A DNA stretch of 64,000 nucleotides from Ceratorhiza oryzae-sativae (lineage: Eukaryota; Basidiomycota; Agaricomycetes; Cantharellales; Ceratobasidiaceae): NCBI GenBank assembly GCA_030998015.1, contig JARWMV010000234.1, positions 992,001 to 1,056,000 on the forward strand, read 5' to 3'. The notes beneath the pieces were generated by a model. The model did not search any database. It was not told the origin of the DNA and saw nothing but the letters and a program-made list of their open reading frames with translations. The number at the start of each line of letters is the position of its first letter. Positions within the stretch are counted from its first letter, which is position 1. The translations under genes and the position numbers were made by a program. Below, one piece after another: positions 49,501 to 63,571 of the stretch.

Positions 49501-52500
49501 CCTTGGAGGGGGCGACCATACTAGCAACAATGCTCTGCATCCCAACTAGGAGTTCGCTAATAATCATGTCTGCAAGCATGGGCACATCGGTCGCACTCTC
49601 TGCGGCTGAAACCTGGTCCTCGGGGATTGCGATGGATTCTAGCCAGCTGTAAATTGGCTCGAACAACCGTGGAGGATTGGCAGATTCGGCAAGTAGTGCC
49701 TTAAATGCAGTTTTAGTCGTTAAAATGTAACCTCGTGCTCCGTAATATACGCCCGCTTCAGCTAAATACTATTTGTTAATGACAATTTTCAATACGCTAG
49801 AATGCCTAGAAATACCTTTTGTCCAGATAGTTGTACCAAGCGCCAGAACACGTTCTTCAAGAGCAACCATACGGTTCAACAACTCCGAGCCTTCTGATAC
49901 TTGAACTTGGATCAAATCTTTGGTGGCAAGGGGGACGTTCAGACCCGGAGCGGCCACCTCCAAGCTAGCAATGTCTTCCAGGAGCTGGCTCAAGGTAAAG
50001 CGTACCTGCCCCACAATACCTCGCATATATTCAACAGAATGATGGAGATCCTTTTCGGTGGAAAGTATTGAGCCTCCGTCAGCAAGTTGAGTCCGGATAT
50101 CCAGCATGCGCTTCAGTCGGGTTTGAAGTTGGCCATACGCAAACAGCGAGGGCTTTAGACTAATTTTCAGGTTAGCTTTGTATGCTTCACCTGTTTAAGT
50201 TACTCACATTTTCCTACTTTCTATGACATGTGAAAATGATGACTCGACCAGGTTGGATGCTCTTCGGAAATCATGGGTCGATATGTCAGAATGGTGCTGA
50301 GCGAATGATTCTCGCATACTCGGCATCGCTTCAAGAAGTTTAACGAATTGTTTGTTCGCAGAATGAACCGAATTGGCGAGCGAAGTCTCATGGCCAGCCT
50401 CCAAGGAAAGCAGGAGCAGAGTCGTGCGATCCGTCTGTTGCGCCAAAGTCTCACCAGTCACAGCAGTTGCCAAACCGAGCCGTTTCAGCTCCTTCAAAAG
50501 TTCAGTCCAAGCTCGACGTTTTCGAGAAATCAGTGCTTTGACGTATCGCTCGCGCGCCTCGGAATCGGGGACCGTAGTTTCTGCCAATTCCTTTGACGTA
50601 GATATAATGCGCGCCGCCATGTTCTGCACGATGTCCGTTCCAACATTGTGAATAAGACGTCGCCCTGACTGTGTAGCATGCAACTGATAATTCTGGAAAG
50701 CGATGGTCAAGTTGATGCTGCGGAGAGGGCTAGAGGGAGCCGTGTCGAGGTAGGTGATAGATCTCGCGATAGCTTTGGCCGGCAAGTCTATGTCCAAGTC
50801 TCCAGCCTCATCGTGCGAAGAATAATCGGCAGAGGTTCTCGAGACAATTACTTCGAACACGGGTTGTCGAATAATCGAGCGGAATTTTCGAATGCATTTA
50901 TGGAGAACACGATGGGTCTTTTGGGCACTCTGCTTCAAAGCGTGGACGTTTGTATCCTTCCAGCTTGCGAGTTTGATGAAGTCGTTGATTTGCTTTTCCA
51001 CCTCATTCCTTTGATTGGATAATGAACTTTGAACAGAGGGTAGGGTGTGGAGGTATTGCAGACATAAGGTGTCGAGCAGATTCGACATAGCAAGATAGTT
51101 ACGGGGAGTCGAGGAATCGGTCGAAAGGGATCGTACTAGCTTGGCAAAGGACTGCAGCAGCGATAGGCGGGGTTCAAATTGACCTAGGGGCGACTGGCAG
51201 AGATACGAATCGAGCAGTGGAACGAGTTGACTGAGGTGGCTAATGGCTTTTGGCGAGTCGTCATCCATAGACCCCACGACGCTCACAACAGATTCAAACA
51301 GTTGCGGCCACCACATCAAGACAGCATCTGTGCATAACGACATTTCCCTGTCTAATAGAGTCGACCAGCACTTCAGCTCGAGCCTTCTCCATTCCACGAT
51401 GAGGTCCGCAAGCTGTTCCTGTTGCGCTTTCAGCGTGTTGTCCTTGTTTGCATATTTTTCCCAATCATCCGTGTGCAGCAAAAGTTGTTCGAGAGCAGAG
51501 AGTACTTTCGCTATGGGAGTATCGAGCCGCAGTTGCGAGATAGCCTGAGCACGTTCATTGATATGGCGTAAAACCATTTGTTCTGGCCATTCATTGATAA
51601 GCGTGCTGAGACGAACACCAAAATCATCGAGCAGCCGAGCGGCCTTGGAAACTTCAGAGAGCTTTGAGTCGTGGTAGAAATCGAAACTTGAATCATTCTG
51701 GGAACCAAATGATTTGAGCGAGCTGCAGGTGATACGAGCTCGCTGGCAGAAGCCGTCTGCGTCAACGAATGCGTCGAGCGAAGCTTCGTAGTTTTGAATT
51801 ATTCGTGAGGTCACGTCCGCGGCGGCCTGTTCGAAGTTTGAGTACAATTGTGATGAGCTATCGTGGGAACCAGAGTTGAGACCTCCCCATGTCAGGTGGA
51901 CCTGACACATGGCTCGAATATCCGCTTCGCCGACGAACCCGGCATTGCGAACTGTATGCGCACGAGGCATGCCGTCCTCTTCATGGGTTTCTAGAATGTC
52001 TTGGTACGAAGGAAAGAGCTCTTCAAATTCCCTTTCTAACTCCTCTTCATGACTGAGCCCCGAGCCTTCGGTTTTCTGTTGCTTGTATAGGCTTCGTTTT
52101 TCCTCCTCAACACGAGCATCATGAGTCTTCTGGGATAACCACAACCGCAATAACTGGTTATACAGGTCGATTAACTGATGTAAAGCTAGCCGTGGTGTAC
52201 GAGCTACGTGGCAAGAAACTAGTACGGCTTTGGCTTTTGCAAGTATCCATTCGGCTCCCGAGACGGACAAGGGCGCAGCTACGAGCAGTGTTGTTAGGTC
52301 GAGGTCAGCCAGCTCCTGAAGGCCCAAAACAGTCGGCCTTTTGAACAGTGACCGGGTGACGCGAGATATAAGCCCTGAATGGTTTCGAGCAGTAGCGTGC
52401 ATTCGAAGTCCGAGCTTGAGTTGACGCAAAGCATACTCCACAGGAAGGATGATATCGATAATACTAGGGAAACTACTTCCCAAGCGATGCAAAAATGTTG

Positions 52501-55500
52501 AGATCGTCCCTTGGATCATCTCCTCTTGCGAAAAATCTCGAGTTTGGGGCTTGTTTTCAAGCTCGTGTACTAGCTGGAAGATCCGTGTACGACCAACCGC
52601 TTGGCTTAAGAATGATTGCACCTCGCTGAACATTTCGGTTAAATGCTGGAGGTGGTTTGGCTCGCGAGCCTTGACCGGTTTGAGCTCCTCGCACTGAACT
52701 TGAACAAGAGAAAATCGATCATGCAGGCGGCTGAGGCTTAGTCCATAATCCCCGCTCTGAACAAAACCTTGACCGACGTCAGCGTACGAATGTGGGTGCT
52801 AAGCCACTCGAGGCGTGCATCCCAAATCAAATGTTGGCAGGTTCGGCTTCCTAGAGGATCCATTGGGATCTCGGGAAAATACAGCTCAAGTAGCATATAA
52901 GCGGTGCCAACCCAGGCTCTTCCGATGAAAGTCGATAGCTCTGAATCGCTCATTTGAGGAGTAACGATGCGTGCCCGGAGCCGGGATAGATGCTTTTCAG
53001 CATGTTTTGAAAGAAGAGGGACGCTGCAAGAGCTTAATAAGTTTACCAAATCAACAGCGGCCTGGCAGGCGTGCTGCCTATCAGAGACCCGACGCAACCC
53101 ACGCCGTAAATCATCTATACGGGCTCGCTCTGCAACAGTCGTTTCAGACGCGAAAGCTTCCAAAATCTACGAGTACTTAAGCATCATAGCGGTCTCTTTC
53201 TTAAATCTCTTACCAATAAAGCTGAGTGAACCCACAAAATAACAAGCAATAGTAGTCGATCTGTGTGCGAAGCAAAAGCCTGCAGCTTGAGTTGAGCGCC
53301 TTGTGTTTCAAGCACCGCCCTATATTGCCGATTCTGACCGAGGTTGAATGATACAGCGGCGCTAAAATGCCAAAATATTTGAATAAGACTGAATATAGAA
53401 CTTTCCCCACTTACTTTCTCTTGTGACATATCGTGTGTTCAATGGATTTGAACAGCAGATCGGGTCGCAACTCTGCTCCCTACGTGAACCCAAACGATCA
53501 GTATTGATGAAGTCGATGGACTGAATACCTACATAGCCGTTCGTAGACCAACAGGCTCGCATCCATCCAATATGAGTTCCGAAGAATGTGTGTGACACGT
53601 ATCCATTGATAGGGGGATTTGGTGGTGGCACTGGCAAATATTTCCTGTCGTTCTCATAAGAAAAATCGCTTTCCCACATGAGAATTCGTAGGTTTGTAAG
53701 AAAAGACCAGTCATTCCTGGAAGTACGAGAAATGGCGGAAAGGAAGTTTTCGCTTGACTTTCGATGCTATCAGGACCAGAATTATATGCGTAGATACGAA
53801 TGGTAGTCACCTGGACGGATAACGTGCCACTGAGTGCATCGATAATAGTATTTAGAGACGAAATATAGAGTTCCTGGTCGTCACAATCTAGTACATGTGC
53901 ATTTTGTTTGCCGAACGATAACTTTTCGAGCTAGGTGAGGGAAGGTCAATGGAATTAACAATGCAAAAAGTTAGGTACGTCATACTGATGTGATTTTCAA
54001 CGCAGATTCAATTAATTCTTCGGAACTCTCCATATGGAGCATTGCCGCAATGTCAAGAGCTCTCCTGCACGCTTCTACGTTCGTAACTTAAATAAGTAGC
54101 TGAATGAGTCGCACTATCACACCGGGTACCCACCTGGGTAGGATTGAGTTTCCCGTGTCAAGCTGGTAAAGAGTCGGGTTATAACGGCTTGGCTCTCTTG
54201 GGTTATCATAGGCAGCTGCATTGTCGTCCATAATTGAACCATGGCTTCTCCAGAATTGATTGCGGTATCTTGAAGTAAGTCATTCGAAACTTTGCTGATT
54301 TGCACAAAGTGATCTTTAGGAAAGCCTGGAGATTCAAGAGCGTCGCAAATGAATCGTACGAGTGACCGAATCGCTGCATAATCCACGAAATGTGCCTGGG
54401 AAATGGTGTGTAGGATATCCGCACAGTCAAGAAGGCCACGTATGGTATCGATATTGTCCTGAAACCGAACAAATTATAATCAACATCATTTAGTTATGGG
54501 CTGAGTGGCCGACTCACTTGTTCGCTGAAAGCTTCAGAAGACCCCAATGCTAGACCACACGCGTTTCGTAACCCAGAAATTAGGGGTGCTATCGACCGAA
54601 CACAATGGGGCGCTATTATGTCTGCCCCCGCCCCGCCCCAAATTAGTTGCGACTTCTCCAGAATAGATAGCTGACCAGTCGCGGGTGAATGTGTCACTGG
54701 GTTTAAGACAGGGCAGAGGTAGGCTCGCACGACCGCTTCCCAGGCTGATTCAAACACCAAGGATTCAAGGAAAAGTTCGGGCACAAATGCAGCGGACATG
54801 ATGTTTGGGTTCAGGTGAAGTAAGACGGGCTAACAAATATATTAAACTGTCTCAGTACAAACCGAGAGCGGGAACTAACAAAACTGCTTTGGTCAACTGA
54901 AAAGCATTTATCAGCACTGACCTGAGAGGAAAGGAATTGAAATGAGGCTCCTTGTTGCTTTCCGAGGCGAGAGCGCAAGTCATCACAAGACTTGAGAAGG
55001 GGATGATTCAGAATCGTGGTCCATGGTGAATGGGATAAATCATGGCCAAGTGTTTCGAGCTGTTTTGATAGGCTGTGAAGAGATTCCCGGGGCGTGCTGG
55101 TGACAAAGAACAAAATTACACTGATCCAGTCGCGAAGCGTTGGGATCTCTCGTTCAAGTACGTTCAAGACTTGCGTCGAGCCGAATGTTTTGTGGTCACT
55201 TGTCGCTAGCGCTAGGTCACCAATAACGATAGTAGGGGTAGTAGGGCATATAGTGATGTCAGCTGTGAATAGCCCTCGTCGCGATAATTGAGCAACGGCA
55301 ATGTCCTCAATCCAGAAGCGCTCTGTGTCATTCCTTGGGAGCCTTGCGCAAACACGGATCCGAGACACATCCAGTGGGTGATCCACAGGAAAATACTGAC
55401 TTCAAGTCCTCTGTTCCTCATCGCGCGGGAAAGTTCTCCATATCGAGGGTCTAGTGACATGAAGAGGCGAAAGTTTGGATGAGGGACCACGATAGGAATT

Positions 55501-58500
55501 TCCCCCCTGACGTTACCACGCTCGCTCAAAACAAGCACACCACCGGTCTCGCAAAGTGAATTAAGGCGATCCAACACCGCCGGGCTGCACAAGTTGCAGT
55601 GATCCAGCACTAACCACGCACCGTCTTTCATTGCTTGAACCAGTGGCCCATCCACCCACTCAAAGCGACCGGCCGAAGGGTCCTCTTCGAGAAATTGCCT
55701 AATTTTTAAAGTAAGCTTTGTATAATCATCTCCAGGCAAGGCCTCTAATTGTGCGAGAATGCCCTTCAGGCTCTCAAGAGCAATATCCGCCCTACCAGCC
55801 GAAGGGCTGTCCAATAATCTGGTTAGGCTAGTGAGGCTGGTCTCCAGGCTGGATGTTGCAGCAAGGGTGGGGCCGAAGACCACACAAATATCAGAAACGA
55901 GTTGCCGAAGCTTCAGCTGCCGATTAGAATGTTCGAAGCCACCCAACAGATCACTTGTGTCCGCTCCTGGATTCAGGCAAAGCTCCCGTAAATCGGCGCC
56001 TTGCACAGACGCGAGTGTCCTGATCAGGGATGTTTTCCCGGAAAAACTCGGGCCGCTGAGGATAAAAGCCATCCGGAGCCAATACACTTTGATGCAACTT
56101 CGAGATCTGCCGCCTGGCTATCTAACAGCGCGAGGGAATGAACTGACGAACGGCCAAGTCCCCTTTTGACGAGTGTGTGCCCAAACTGAATTTCGTTCAA
56201 CCCGATCGAAATTGGCTTGCGAGAGCTTGCCTGTATTGTCTTTGTAGTCTTGTAGAGTGCGTGTGCCGAGCGCTGGTCATCGCGTGAACGAAATCGGGAG
56301 AGGTAAATGTCGCCTAGGTACTCAGCCGGAGACTGAGAACGTGGCAGGCCTGTCGATTTGCATAAGGTGATCCAACGAAGTATATCTCGAAGATTGAACT
56401 CCCAAGGGCTCCCGTCACGACCGAATCGGCCGCGTCCGATAACTTCTTCGCACAGTCGCTCGTTGTAGGCAAGCATCTCCGCCAGAGCTGGCTCGGGAAT
56501 ACTGGGTTCAACCAGTCGACAAATCACCTCAAGGTCTTCTCGCGATAATGGCTCGACATAAACTTTAGTAAAGCGATTGATGAATGATTTCGGCAACCCC
56601 TTACGCCCCCCGCCTTGACCGAGTGGATTCTGTGCGGCGAAGACGCGGAAGTCGGGATGCTTCGTAAACTCGCGACCAAGCTCTGGAATGAAGACAGTGC
56701 CACGATGGTCCAACACAGCATTTAGGCCTTCAAGGACTGCCTGTGGGGCGAGATTCATTTCGTCCAAAAGCACCCAATCCCCACCTTGCATCGCACGAAG
56801 AAAAGCAGCATCCCTCCATGCAAACTCGCCAGGGTTTCCACCTTCTACAGGCATATCAGATCCAAATAGGTCGATCAAGTCCGTTTGATCAGACAGGTTG
56901 ATCCGGCACAAAGCGTGACCCGACATAGCAGCTAGAGCGACGATCAAGCTGGTCTTGCCGACTCCAGGACTCCCTTCCAGCAAGAGTGGTTTTTGTATTT
57001 GCAGGGCTCGAATAACCCGCGAAGCATTCATAAGAGTGGTGGGAGCCTGTAAGCTGAATTCGCCAGTAGTAGGAGCAAGTTTGCCAAGCTCAACGGAGAA
57101 CGACCCGATTGACAACTTGAAGTCAGAGGATTTAACCTCGAGCCCGTTGAGTGATACTATTTCATTTTGCGACAGTGGAACTAATTCGTCGAGTTTCTCT
57201 TTCAATTCTTGGCCGATCCTTTGGATTTCGTGTGGGGGAAGTATGGCGATCGATGCAATAGACGCAAAGCCGTCTAGCACCGTCAATCGGGCAGCGTGAT
57301 GCTGTACATAGGCATATCAGTTAAATAATGGATCAATCTGTGATATTTTGACTCACGAATATAGTGTTGGGAGAGATCGAGGTGTTAGATGCGCAGAAGT
57401 TGGAAAACTGCACCCAAGCCTACAGATCTGAACTTAGCTCTAACCATACGAGTTGACATAACTATGCAACTTACAAGCAGATCTCGAAGGCCTAAGGCAT
57501 TATTATCTTTCAGCATGTGCCCAGCGTGCTCCGAAAAATCAAGCATTTTTGTGGTATGGCCATGAAGGCGTTCGTCACTCCAACTATGATCGAGAATTTG
57601 CCGAAGATCATCCCGATTTGAAATGTGGGGCACCCATACTTCCGTAAATCGATTTCTCAATGCTGGTGAAAGCTCCTTTTTTCCATAATCGCCCCCTGGG
57701 TTCATGGTGGCCGCGAGCTGGAATTTGGGAGTTGCGACAACTGTCAGACTCGAAATATTGTTGCCTCCTTTTTCCGCAAGAAAAATCGTGCGAGATGGCT
57801 CAAGAACGCTATTCAGACGCTCGAGTACGGAATCATCCGCTAGAGATATCTCATCTAATAAGAACAGCCCATCGTTTTGCATCGCTTCAATGAGCGGCCC
57901 ATTGTGCCACTCAAAGAGTGCCATGGTACGACGCAAAGACGCAAGAACCTGCCGAAGAGAAGGCGAATGCTCTGTGGGACAGCTTTTTAGCGCAGATGCC
58001 ACGAGTTGAATGGTATGGTCCAAATCCCTGGGTACTGTATTGGAAGGTAGGCGACCTATTTTCTCTAGAAGTTGTGTCGCCTCGGCGATTGCGCCATCTC
58101 TAAGTGCTGCTCGGTTTCTCAGCGGTCGCTGGCTTCCAAGCAGATCAGCAGTCTCGGTATTCTGGTGGCAGCTAAGGCTGTATAGCTGTCTACCCGTAGC
58201 AATAGCGAATAGCTCGCACACCGATGTTTTACCCGATCCGGTCTCCCCGACCAACAGGACTGGCTCGTTATACCGAAGTGCCGTTGCCACAAGTGTAAAG
58301 AGACGTCGCATAGCATAAGTCCAGACAATGTTGGGGGTTTTGGGAAGAGGGACGCCAATGCGCTGCGGGGATAGATCATACAAAGCCTGCTCGTCGATTT
58401 TGACCTTCATGATATCTTCAATTACGGATTTGACAACCGCGCGATCATCGTCCCTGCGAGCACGTTCAGCGAGTAACATGAAGCCCTGCTCGGCAAGGTG

Positions 58501-61500
58501 TTGGTAGTTTCCACCAGTGGTGCCCTCGGAGTACCCCTTGGAGTGTCTGTTTGCCCATCGAAAGAGATCACGCAATGTAGCAAAACTGTTCTTGGTCTCG
58601 AAAACCCGCTCAACCCGTCGGCGCTTCTGAAGCTCTTGGAACACGGCAACTATCCTATGTCCATGGGATTGGGCGATGCCACATCGCCGACATAGAATGG
58701 TCTCGAGCTCGTCCCTGGGCACGTCGTCGAAATGAACCTCAAGAAACCTATTTCGGAAGGCACGTGAAAGGACTTTGCGACCCGCATACAAGCCGGGAGG
58801 ATTCTGCGTTGCAAAAAGCATAAAGTTGGGGTGGGGTTTGATAACCTCATTCGTCTCCGGTACAACTAGCTCTCGATTGTCGTCCAATAAGCGATTGAGG
58901 GCCTCTAGGACGTCTGTTGGTGCCAGGTTCAGTTCGTCAAGGACAATCCAATCGCCCGCTCGCAACGCGCGAACGAGGATTCCATCTTGGAACTTGAGCT
59001 TGCCAGTGGAGGAATCGGTGAGATAAGACCCAAGATACTCCTGAAGATCGGTGTGCTCGTGGTTGTTGATGCGTACAAATCTATGACCAGTCTGTTTAGC
59101 GAGATACTCCACAGTGCTCGTTTTTCCGCTCGATGTTGGGCCTTCGATGAGCACGGGGAACCGGCGAGTTGTTACGATACGCGCGAGGTCAACAAGTTTC
59201 GCCTCGACGGAAGGCGTCAAGATGTATTCGTCCACTGACTGGACAGGCTCCGGGCCTCGTAAAAGCCAAAAAGAGCCGACCTGAACGTACTTTGATGCGT
59301 CCTTTTCGGGTGGAGGCACAGGCTGGTTGAACAAAGCCGACACGTTTTTGACACCGGCGAGTATATGCTTCTCCGCTGTCGACCGAAGGAGCATCGCACT
59401 CTTTGCATCAAGAGTCATCATGAAAGCCATTGTGATTCCCTCCCAGAGCGCCCTTCGAAGGCCCAGTGTTGGCGTCAAGTCAGATGCGAAAGTCAGAGCA
59501 CGCGCGAGAGTGCGCATGCTGAAATGCGGGACATGATTTTGACCGTCAGCAAGCTGACGAGCTGAAGTCAGGCGTTTGGCCGCGATGTAAAAGTCGGCAA
59601 CGTTTGTGATAGCGGCTTTATCGGATAGGGCGCAATTCCCGATATACTGGGCAACCATGCCTCGAAGAGCGTCCTCGTCAGCGTCGGGAGGCGGTACATA
59701 GAGCTCGGTGAAACGAGAGCGAATGTTAGGTGGTAGGTCTTTCTTTCCTGCATCGGTTGCTGGGTTCATGCATGCAAAAAGGCGGAATTCGGGGTGGCGC
59801 GGGATAGGTTCAAGGTGGCCAGCCTCGGTCAGAGTGACTGACCCATGTGGACTTTGCAGTATGCTCGCAATGCACTCCAGCGTTTCCGCGCTTGCCAGGT
59901 TGATTTCGTCTAATAACACCCTAAAATCGTTTTGTTAATAATCACCCGGAGGATCCCAAAAGTGGTGCATACCAGTGGCCGTTACGCAAAGCAGTCACAA
60001 GGGGACCTTCCACAAACGAAAACACAAATTTGGATTGCCCCTTCACATGGGCTGCGTCAAACTCGTCGACTCCGCGCATGAATGTCTCCCATTCCGTCCC
60101 AACCTTTCTCCTCTTCCTCGGCCCTTCATCTTGAGTTTCCTCCGAAAGGTCCACACTATTTTAAGGTTAGCATCACAGCGCTCAACTTAGTTCGGGATAG
60201 CCCACCTCTCGGTTGAACCATGCGACCCGTCAACTCCCGCCAATTTTCCAGCTTCTCTCCAAAGCCTCACGAGCCTTGTCCACTTTCCGCCCACGTAGGC
60301 AGCCCTCACGGCATCTTCAAATGATTTATTTTTCTTCCTGCTAAACGCAGCCCCGAACAACTCCATAAACGTTTCCTGCAGTCGGGCAGCTGGTACACGT
60401 GCATCAACGGGTCGGAACCCACCGAGCAGATCAGACGCCTCGCTCTGGTTAGACAAGTTGAGGACGACAAGTGGGTTTCGCATCAACTCGGCAGCATGTT
60501 GAACCACGGTGGTTTTGCCGGTACCGGTCTCTCCCACTAGCAGAATTGACTCGGAAGCGGAGACCGCGGCGGATATGCTCTCGAGCAACGTCAGTGCAGG
60601 GCGATGGATCGCAAACGGCTTAGAAGATGGAGCACGAGACGAGGTAGGAATAGGCTTTGGAGACATTCGAGAGCGACCGACAACCACCTCGCCTGATTTT
60701 CGGACCACGTATTCGGGCATACGCTTCGCGAGAGTGGAGTTTGTGCGGTCAGGGTCGAGTTCTAGCATATGCGCGGCTCGAGCAGAAAGGGTGACGAAAT
60801 GGAGGGAGCTAGCCTCGTATGCACCGAAGAAAACGTCTCGGGCCTCTAGCAAGATTTCTTCCCGGATGATGTGGTTAGGAAATAGCTGTGAAAGTGAGGA
60901 GCCTTGGGCAGGTGGCGGTAGTGATTGCTCCAGTCGCACACAGAATTTCTCCAAATCCCGCATTCCAACATCACGGGGTTTGGGCAACCGCTTCGTCGTA
61001 TGACCCATTTCTTGCCAAAACTCGACAACTGCGCGGGACACGAAGGAGCCAAGTCTAGGAAACCGTCGCTCCACGATCATGACGAGCTCGTCGAGGTTCG
61101 GAGGCATCAGCTGGACTTCAAACCAGTGCTTGTGGCTGAAGAAAGTCGGTGGGGGATATATGTTTGATTTGTCTGCTTGTAATTTCGCCACAGAGCGCGT
61201 CCCAAAGATCATGAAACCGGGGTGACCTTGGACTCGCCCACGCCCACCACCCAAGTCCAGCGACGCTAATTCTCCAATGTGCTTTCCAGGCCGCATACTC
61301 TCGACAAGAGGCAACAACGTTGCTAGAACCTCTGTGCTTGCCCGGTCAATATCAGCCAAGACTAGCCATTTTCCAGCACGTAGCGCGCGAGGAATAGCAC
61401 CATCCTGCCAAACAAACCCGCCAGCCGACTTTTCGGACGCAGGAGCAGAAATATACGAGCCGACCAGAGACTTGGCGTCTAGCGCAGTATCGGCCAACTG

Positions 61501-62742
61501 CAAGGTCACGAGACCGCGCTCGCCTTCTGGGTGTACACGAGTGGCTAGCTCTCGGATGAGCGTCATCTTGCCTGATGCGGGAGTTGCCGTGAGGAGGGTG
61601 GGAACACGCTGGCTAAGATGTAGGGCAAGCGCGCGGAGAGTGTTTGTGGTGGTAGTTGTGGGAACGTATTCAGCTAGTCCGTGATGAGTGAAGGTAGCCA
61701 TCCCAGAATACAGTAAAACACCAGCGACATTGACAATGCGTGGGTGCAGATCAGCTTCAGTAACCCTGATGGCTGGGCTTGAAGGTTGAATGAACGCTTT
61801 GATAGGTTCGACCATGAGCCCATCTCGCTTATTTTGAATTCTCCTAAGCTCGACGAGAGGAAGGAACCAGGCGTCAACGACGGTATCCCTGATCAAGGTA
61901 GATCCAGTGGCCGGATCCAGTTGGAGCTCCTGCCCAATGCACAGCGGCAATTGATCCACCGCATATACTCCGACAAACTCAGACTCCAGCTTCTCGCGAC
62001 TAGCTTCAGGAAGACGGGTCTGGGCACCAAAGCAGCGTAGCGCAAGCCAACGGGCTGTGCGATCGGGATGTGGGTCTGCGGCATTCCCGGGGACAGCGCG
62101 GTAAATAGACTGCAGAAGCTGGGTGGGCCAACCTAAACGAGTCGGTGCCTCGGGATCTGCGGCAAGTAAACGGTAATAGGCAAGTAAAATGCGGTGGAGG
62201 TATGCAGCCGGTACATCGGCTAGGGCTAGGCCATCCTCAGCAATGAATGCTAGAGGGCCATTTTCGGGTGCTTTGGTCCTTAGATACGCATCCAGGACCC
62301 TGGATAAAATAGATGAATGAATATGAATGAATGTATTGAGATTGTTTCATTTCGAGACGGCTGCTTACGGAAATATTTCCTCGTGCGGCTCGACCAGCAG
62401 GCACAAGGCCGCAAAGTGATCTACATCGCTGATTCGATCACGGTCAATCCACCGAGCACAGAGGTCGATCAGAAGAGGACGAAAGAGATCAGCGACCAGG
62501 ACAGTGAGGGCAGGAATTGCCATCAGGTTGGATATTGCGTCGAGCGCCTGTGATATTGTAGAAGTCGATGGCTGAGCTAGCAAGCCTCCAATAACCAGTC
62601 TATGTTGCGCATATTGAGTGTGTTGGCCGATTTTGAGCAGAAGAGTACGACACTGTCCGACAATGTCGAGCCCCAAGGGGTCATGGGCAGAATTTATCGC
62701 CTCTTGCACTAGACTTGATTTAGTATTCAGTTTATCTGACAT
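46579..62742 (-). CDS. MDN1: Midasin, dynein-like AAA ATPase of 60S ribosome assembly
   Basis: Giant nuclear ATPase (about 5,000 residues) that strips Ytm1 and Rsa4 from pre-60S particles. Starts MSDKLNTKSS at 62742. Six AAA modules are seen by their P-loops: AAA1 TATPASGKMTLIREL (about 61580), AAA2 LVGETGTGKTTVV (60530), AAA3 IEGPTSSGKTSTV (59130), AAA4 VGETGSGKTSVC (58230), AAA5 EGSPGVGKTSLI (56965), AAA6 SGPSFSGKTSLI (56050). Walker B examples: VLLDEINLASAETLE, VLDELNLAPTDVLE, LLDEISLADDSVLE, VLLDEMNLAPQAVLE. A long helical linker runs 55.3-49.7 kb, then a Glu/Asp-rich stretch (49.2-47.6 kb) and the MIDAS domain with DDSRSMARAPHTIHLTRQA and IVISDGICQDHERLR, ending FFERISED. Some 20 introns. 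The frame slips by one base at about 56,070, just before AAA6. Confidence 0.95.
56066..56077 (-). other. Apparent one-base frameshift before AAA6 of MDN1
   Basis: The frame LEVASKCIGSGW stops matching the family and FILSGPSFSGKTS continues in another frame within GGATGGCTTTTATCC. One base is missing if W is followed directly by the hydrophobic strand. A 32-bp intron would also join frames but would remove the beta-strand before the P-loop. Confidence 0.65.
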
Positions 62743-63571
62743 GGATGGCCCTACCTGATGCGTGCATCTCAAGACACAGTCGAGGTGTTGTAGCAGAGTC
62801 TAAAACTTTGGGAGCCTCGATTTCAAATACTTATCACTTAGGCGCCAAGCAGGTCCTCTGCAACCACGACAGCTGGCGAGACGGCCTCAGTTCGGGTGCG
62901 CCGATGTCGACAATGGTGCCTATGGGTTCATCGTCCGCTTGAGTAGCCAATGGCCATGCGCACAGTTTTTGGGCACCCTCTGCTGGGAGTTTCCGTTCTG
63001 GAGGGGTGTCCTGCAGCAAGGCCCCGCTTGTCGAATTGGCTCCCGCCATGCACCAGGCGGCTAGAAGATAAATATATATATTGTGTGCCTTTACAGACAC
63101 CCGTGGATCCAGCATCGCGTGCTGCGGGGTACGTTCTCTATCTCAATGACGAATCATGACACCGAAACTGAACCTGGGCACGTTGCAGAGACAATCAGGC
63201 AGGCCACTGCTCAGGGCCACACGCGACTGGACGTCCAGCACAACACCAGGCATGCCCGTATCGTCCAATGGGGGGCTGGCTATCCATCGCGTATCGGCTC
63301 GTCGGGCGGTGCCAGCTCCGTTCACGGGGTGGTTCAGCGATCCCCCACTCGCTTCGACCCTCGGCTCTGGCTCTATCGTCAGCAACACGGTTCCCGGCGG
63401 GCGCGGACCGAGGATTCCTGCAGCCGAGCCCAGCCCTCAAAACCGCCGTCACATTGACGTATCTGGCCCATTCTCCGCGTCGACGACGACCGTCTCTGGT
63501 GCCCCAAGCCCGCGATAGCCGCAGACACCTCACAAGCAGCAAGCTCGCCTTTGACCACGCACGCGATCACC
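62743..63571. other. Intergenic, divergent promoters
   Basis: 829 bp between MDN1 and the BTB gene starts. Open frames occur on both strands because of high GC, but none has conserved blocks or clean splice joins. Confidence 0.4.

Noticed and set aside
56050..56090. 32-bp intron in MDN1 to explain the frame change
   Set aside because: Shorter than other introns here and would delete the strand that precedes the AAA6 P-loop.
63083..63571. Several overlapping frames upstream of the BTB gene
   Set aside because: All are low-complexity products of GC-rich DNA with no recognisable block; more likely promoter and 5' leader.
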